From contig JAVXWL010000226.1 of the NCBI GenBank assembly GCA_032230565.1, positions 1 through 6,765 on the forward strand: a stretch of DNA of 6,765 bases, written 5' to 3'. This document shows positions 5,825 to 6,765 of the stretch, one piece after another; positions within the stretch are counted from its first letter, which is position 1, and every line of letters begins with the position of its first letter. The notes under the pieces were generated by a model. It worked only from the letters and a program-made list of their open reading frames with translations. It did no database searches and had not been told where the DNA came from. The DNA comes from GCA-003244245 sp032230565. GTDB taxonomy: Bacteria > Actinomycetota > Actinomycetes > Mycobacteriales > Pseudonocardiaceae. The position numbers and the translations under genes are program-made.

Positions 5825-6765
5825 TCAAGCGCTCGTAGCGGTATTGGGCGCGGGCTGAGGTTGAGGCGCCGGTGTGGGTTGGGGCGATGGCTGTGGCTGT
5901 GGCTGTGGCTGTGGCTGTGGCTGTGGCTGTGGCTGGGGCTGCGGCTGGGGCTCTGGCTGCGGCTGCGGCTGCGGCTGGGGCTGGGGCTGGGGCTGCGGCT
6001 GGGGCTGGGGCTGCGGCTGGGGTTGCGGTTTGGGCTCGGGCTCGGGCTCGGGCTGGGGCGGGGATGCGGGTTGCGGTGCGGGGCCGCCGGGAAGCGTGGA
6101 CGTCGTGCCACTGCCACTCGAGGCAGGACTCTTGCCGATGGATGTTGGCATCGCGCCGCCGGGGTTACTGACTGGAACGGGAGAGGTTGACCTAACGGTT
6201 TTGAGCCCCGCGGCGTGCACCGGGGCGGCCCCGGCTTTGGCCGTGCCGCTGACCGGTTTGGTCGGCTGCGTGACGGGCACGGTAAGGACCGTTCCGCTGC
6301 TTGGGCTGTTGTCGGAGACACCGGCCGCGCTCGTTGCAGCCTTGGCAGGCGTGGGGGCCGGGGTTGCGGCTGCCGCCTGGGGGACGGGGCTGCTCTGGGC
6401 GGTGAAGAACGGGACTGCCGCCACACCGCCTGCCGCGATGAGGGACAGGGTTCCCGCTACGGCGACGCGTTTGACCAGCCGCGACCTGGATCGGCGCCAC
6501 TGGAGCGCGGCGGGCTCGAGGTTCAGGGGAATGGCAGTCAGGGATGGCCGTGGCTGGGCCTCCATGCAGTCAACGATCGGCGCCATGGACGCAGCAACGG
6601 GCTCGGCGGCGCCTTGGGCCGCGTCCGGAGCGACGTCGGTAGCGGGGGTGGGTAGCGCGGACAGGGCGGCGCCGAGGGCGATGGCGGCTTTGGGGTCGGC
6701 GTCGATGGCTACGGGGCGGCCGAGTTCGGCGGAGATGAGTTGGGTGACCAGTGGGATTCGGGAGG
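5825..6765 (-). CDS. Membrane-anchored Hsp70-family protein with Pro-Gln tail, 5'-truncated
   Basis: The frame stays open to the right edge, so the gene starts outside the window and the ATG at 6586 is internal. The first visible codons read SRIPLVTQLI, then AELGRPVAIDADPK and AIALGAAL: the end of an Hsp70 (DnaK-type) ATPase domain, where the GGSSRIP loop and the last helix close the nucleotide site. The usual beta-sandwich substrate-binding domain and helical lid do not follow. Instead, counting visible codons, there is an Ala/Pro linker (about 40-88), a basic stretch RRSRSRLVKR (90-99), a single membrane helix (about 100-120) and a 190-residue low-complexity tail rich in Ala, Pro, Thr, Ser that ends in a Pro-Gln/Pro-Glu tract (about 236-292). 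Positive charges before the helix predict cytosolic ATPase and external tail. Hsp70-like proteins with membrane tails are known in actinobacteria; partner and role here are unknown. The hydrolase follows downstream on the same strand. Confidence 0.87.
   Translation of the reverse strand, partial: SRIPLVTQLISAELGRPVAIDADPKAAIALGAALSALPTPATDVAPDAAQGAAEPVAASMAPIVDCMEAQPRPSLTAIPLNLEPAALQWRRSRSRLVKRVAVAGTLSLIAAGGVAAVPFFTAQSSPVPQAAAATPAPTPAKAATSAAGVSDNSPSSGTVLTVPVTQPTKPVSGTAKAGAAPVHAAGLKTVRSTSPVPVSNPGGAMPTSIGKSPASSGSGTTSTLPGGPAPQPASPPQPEPEPEPKPQPQPQPQPQPQPQPQPQPQPQPQPEPQPQPQPQPQPQPQPQPQPQPSPQPTPAPQPQPAPNTATSA
5888..6058. repeat. Hexanucleotide tandem repeat coding (Pro-Gln)n
   Basis: The plus strand shows TGGCTG units: eight perfect copies at 5888-5935, then degenerate copies with CGG, GGG and CTC variants up to 6058. 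On the minus strand this reads CAGCCA and encodes alternating Pro-Gln with some Pro-Glu and one Pro-Lys. Gain or loss of a unit keeps the Hsp70 reading frame and only alters tail length. The overlapping plus-strand frames (Leu-Trp or Ala-Val repeats) are artefacts of it. Confidence 0.95.

Noticed and set aside
5861..6190. Plus-strand ORFs of Leu-Trp and Ala-Val repeats that look like membrane proteins
   Set aside because: They are the reverse complement of the Pro-Gln repeat in the Hsp70-like gene; composition is dictated by the hexamer and no ribosome site is present.
6586..6586. ATG taken as start of a proline-rich secreted protein with this Met as N-terminus
   Set aside because: The frame is open to the window edge and the upstream codons encode conserved Hsp70 sequence, so the Met is internal.

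Overview
The window is GC-rich actinobacterial DNA with strong G/C preference at third codon positions, GTG as well as ATG starts, a menaquinone-type gene set and an actinobacterial LigD-like end-joining protein. Its gene content suggests Mycobacteriales or Pseudonocardiales; the species cannot be told. It looks like ordinary chromosome: no transposase, integrase, CRISPR array, tRNA or rRNA was seen.

Layout from left to right: (1) the 3' part of a type II NADH:quinone oxidoreductase (ndh, +), cut by the left edge; (2) a small four-helix membrane protein (-); (3) a 530-residue LigD-like protein with a 3'-phosphoesterase domain and a polymerase/primase domain but no ligase domain (+); (4) menC, o-succinylbenzoate synthase of menaquinone synthesis (-); (5) a 92-residue GlsB/YeaQ/YmgE-type stress membrane protein (+); (6) an esterase-D-type alpha/beta hydrolase (-); (7) the C-terminal part of a membrane-anchored Hsp70-family protein ending in a long Pro-Gln tail (-), cut by the right edge. 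The first ATG visible in the Hsp70 frame (6586) is internal, because the frame is open to the window edge and encodes the end of an Hsp70 ATPase domain.

The genes alternate strand, giving three convergent pairs in a row. Two of these share their stop-codon bases: 6 nt for ligD-like/menC and 4 nt for glsB-like/esterase. There is no polycistronic operon apart from a possible hsp70-esterase pair. The two divergent intergenic regions (1430-1526 and 4116-4391) hold the control signals. Both plus-strand genes leaving them, the LigD-like gene and the GlsB-like gene, have a GGGTAT box at a suitable distance, with partial -35 matches. This resembles the -10 element of SigF/SigB-type stress sigma factors, so a shared stress or stationary-phase control is a reasonable inference.

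Functional links: NDH-2 passes electrons to menaquinone and MenC helps make menaquinone, a loose respiratory theme. The end-joining, GlsB-like and Hsp70 genes fit a stress theme. The points most worth a second look are the ligase-less PE-Pol protein with a His-to-Gln change in polymerase motif II, the Hsp70 whose usual substrate-binding domain is replaced by a membrane segment and an extracytoplasmic Pro-Gln tail, and the shared promoter motif.
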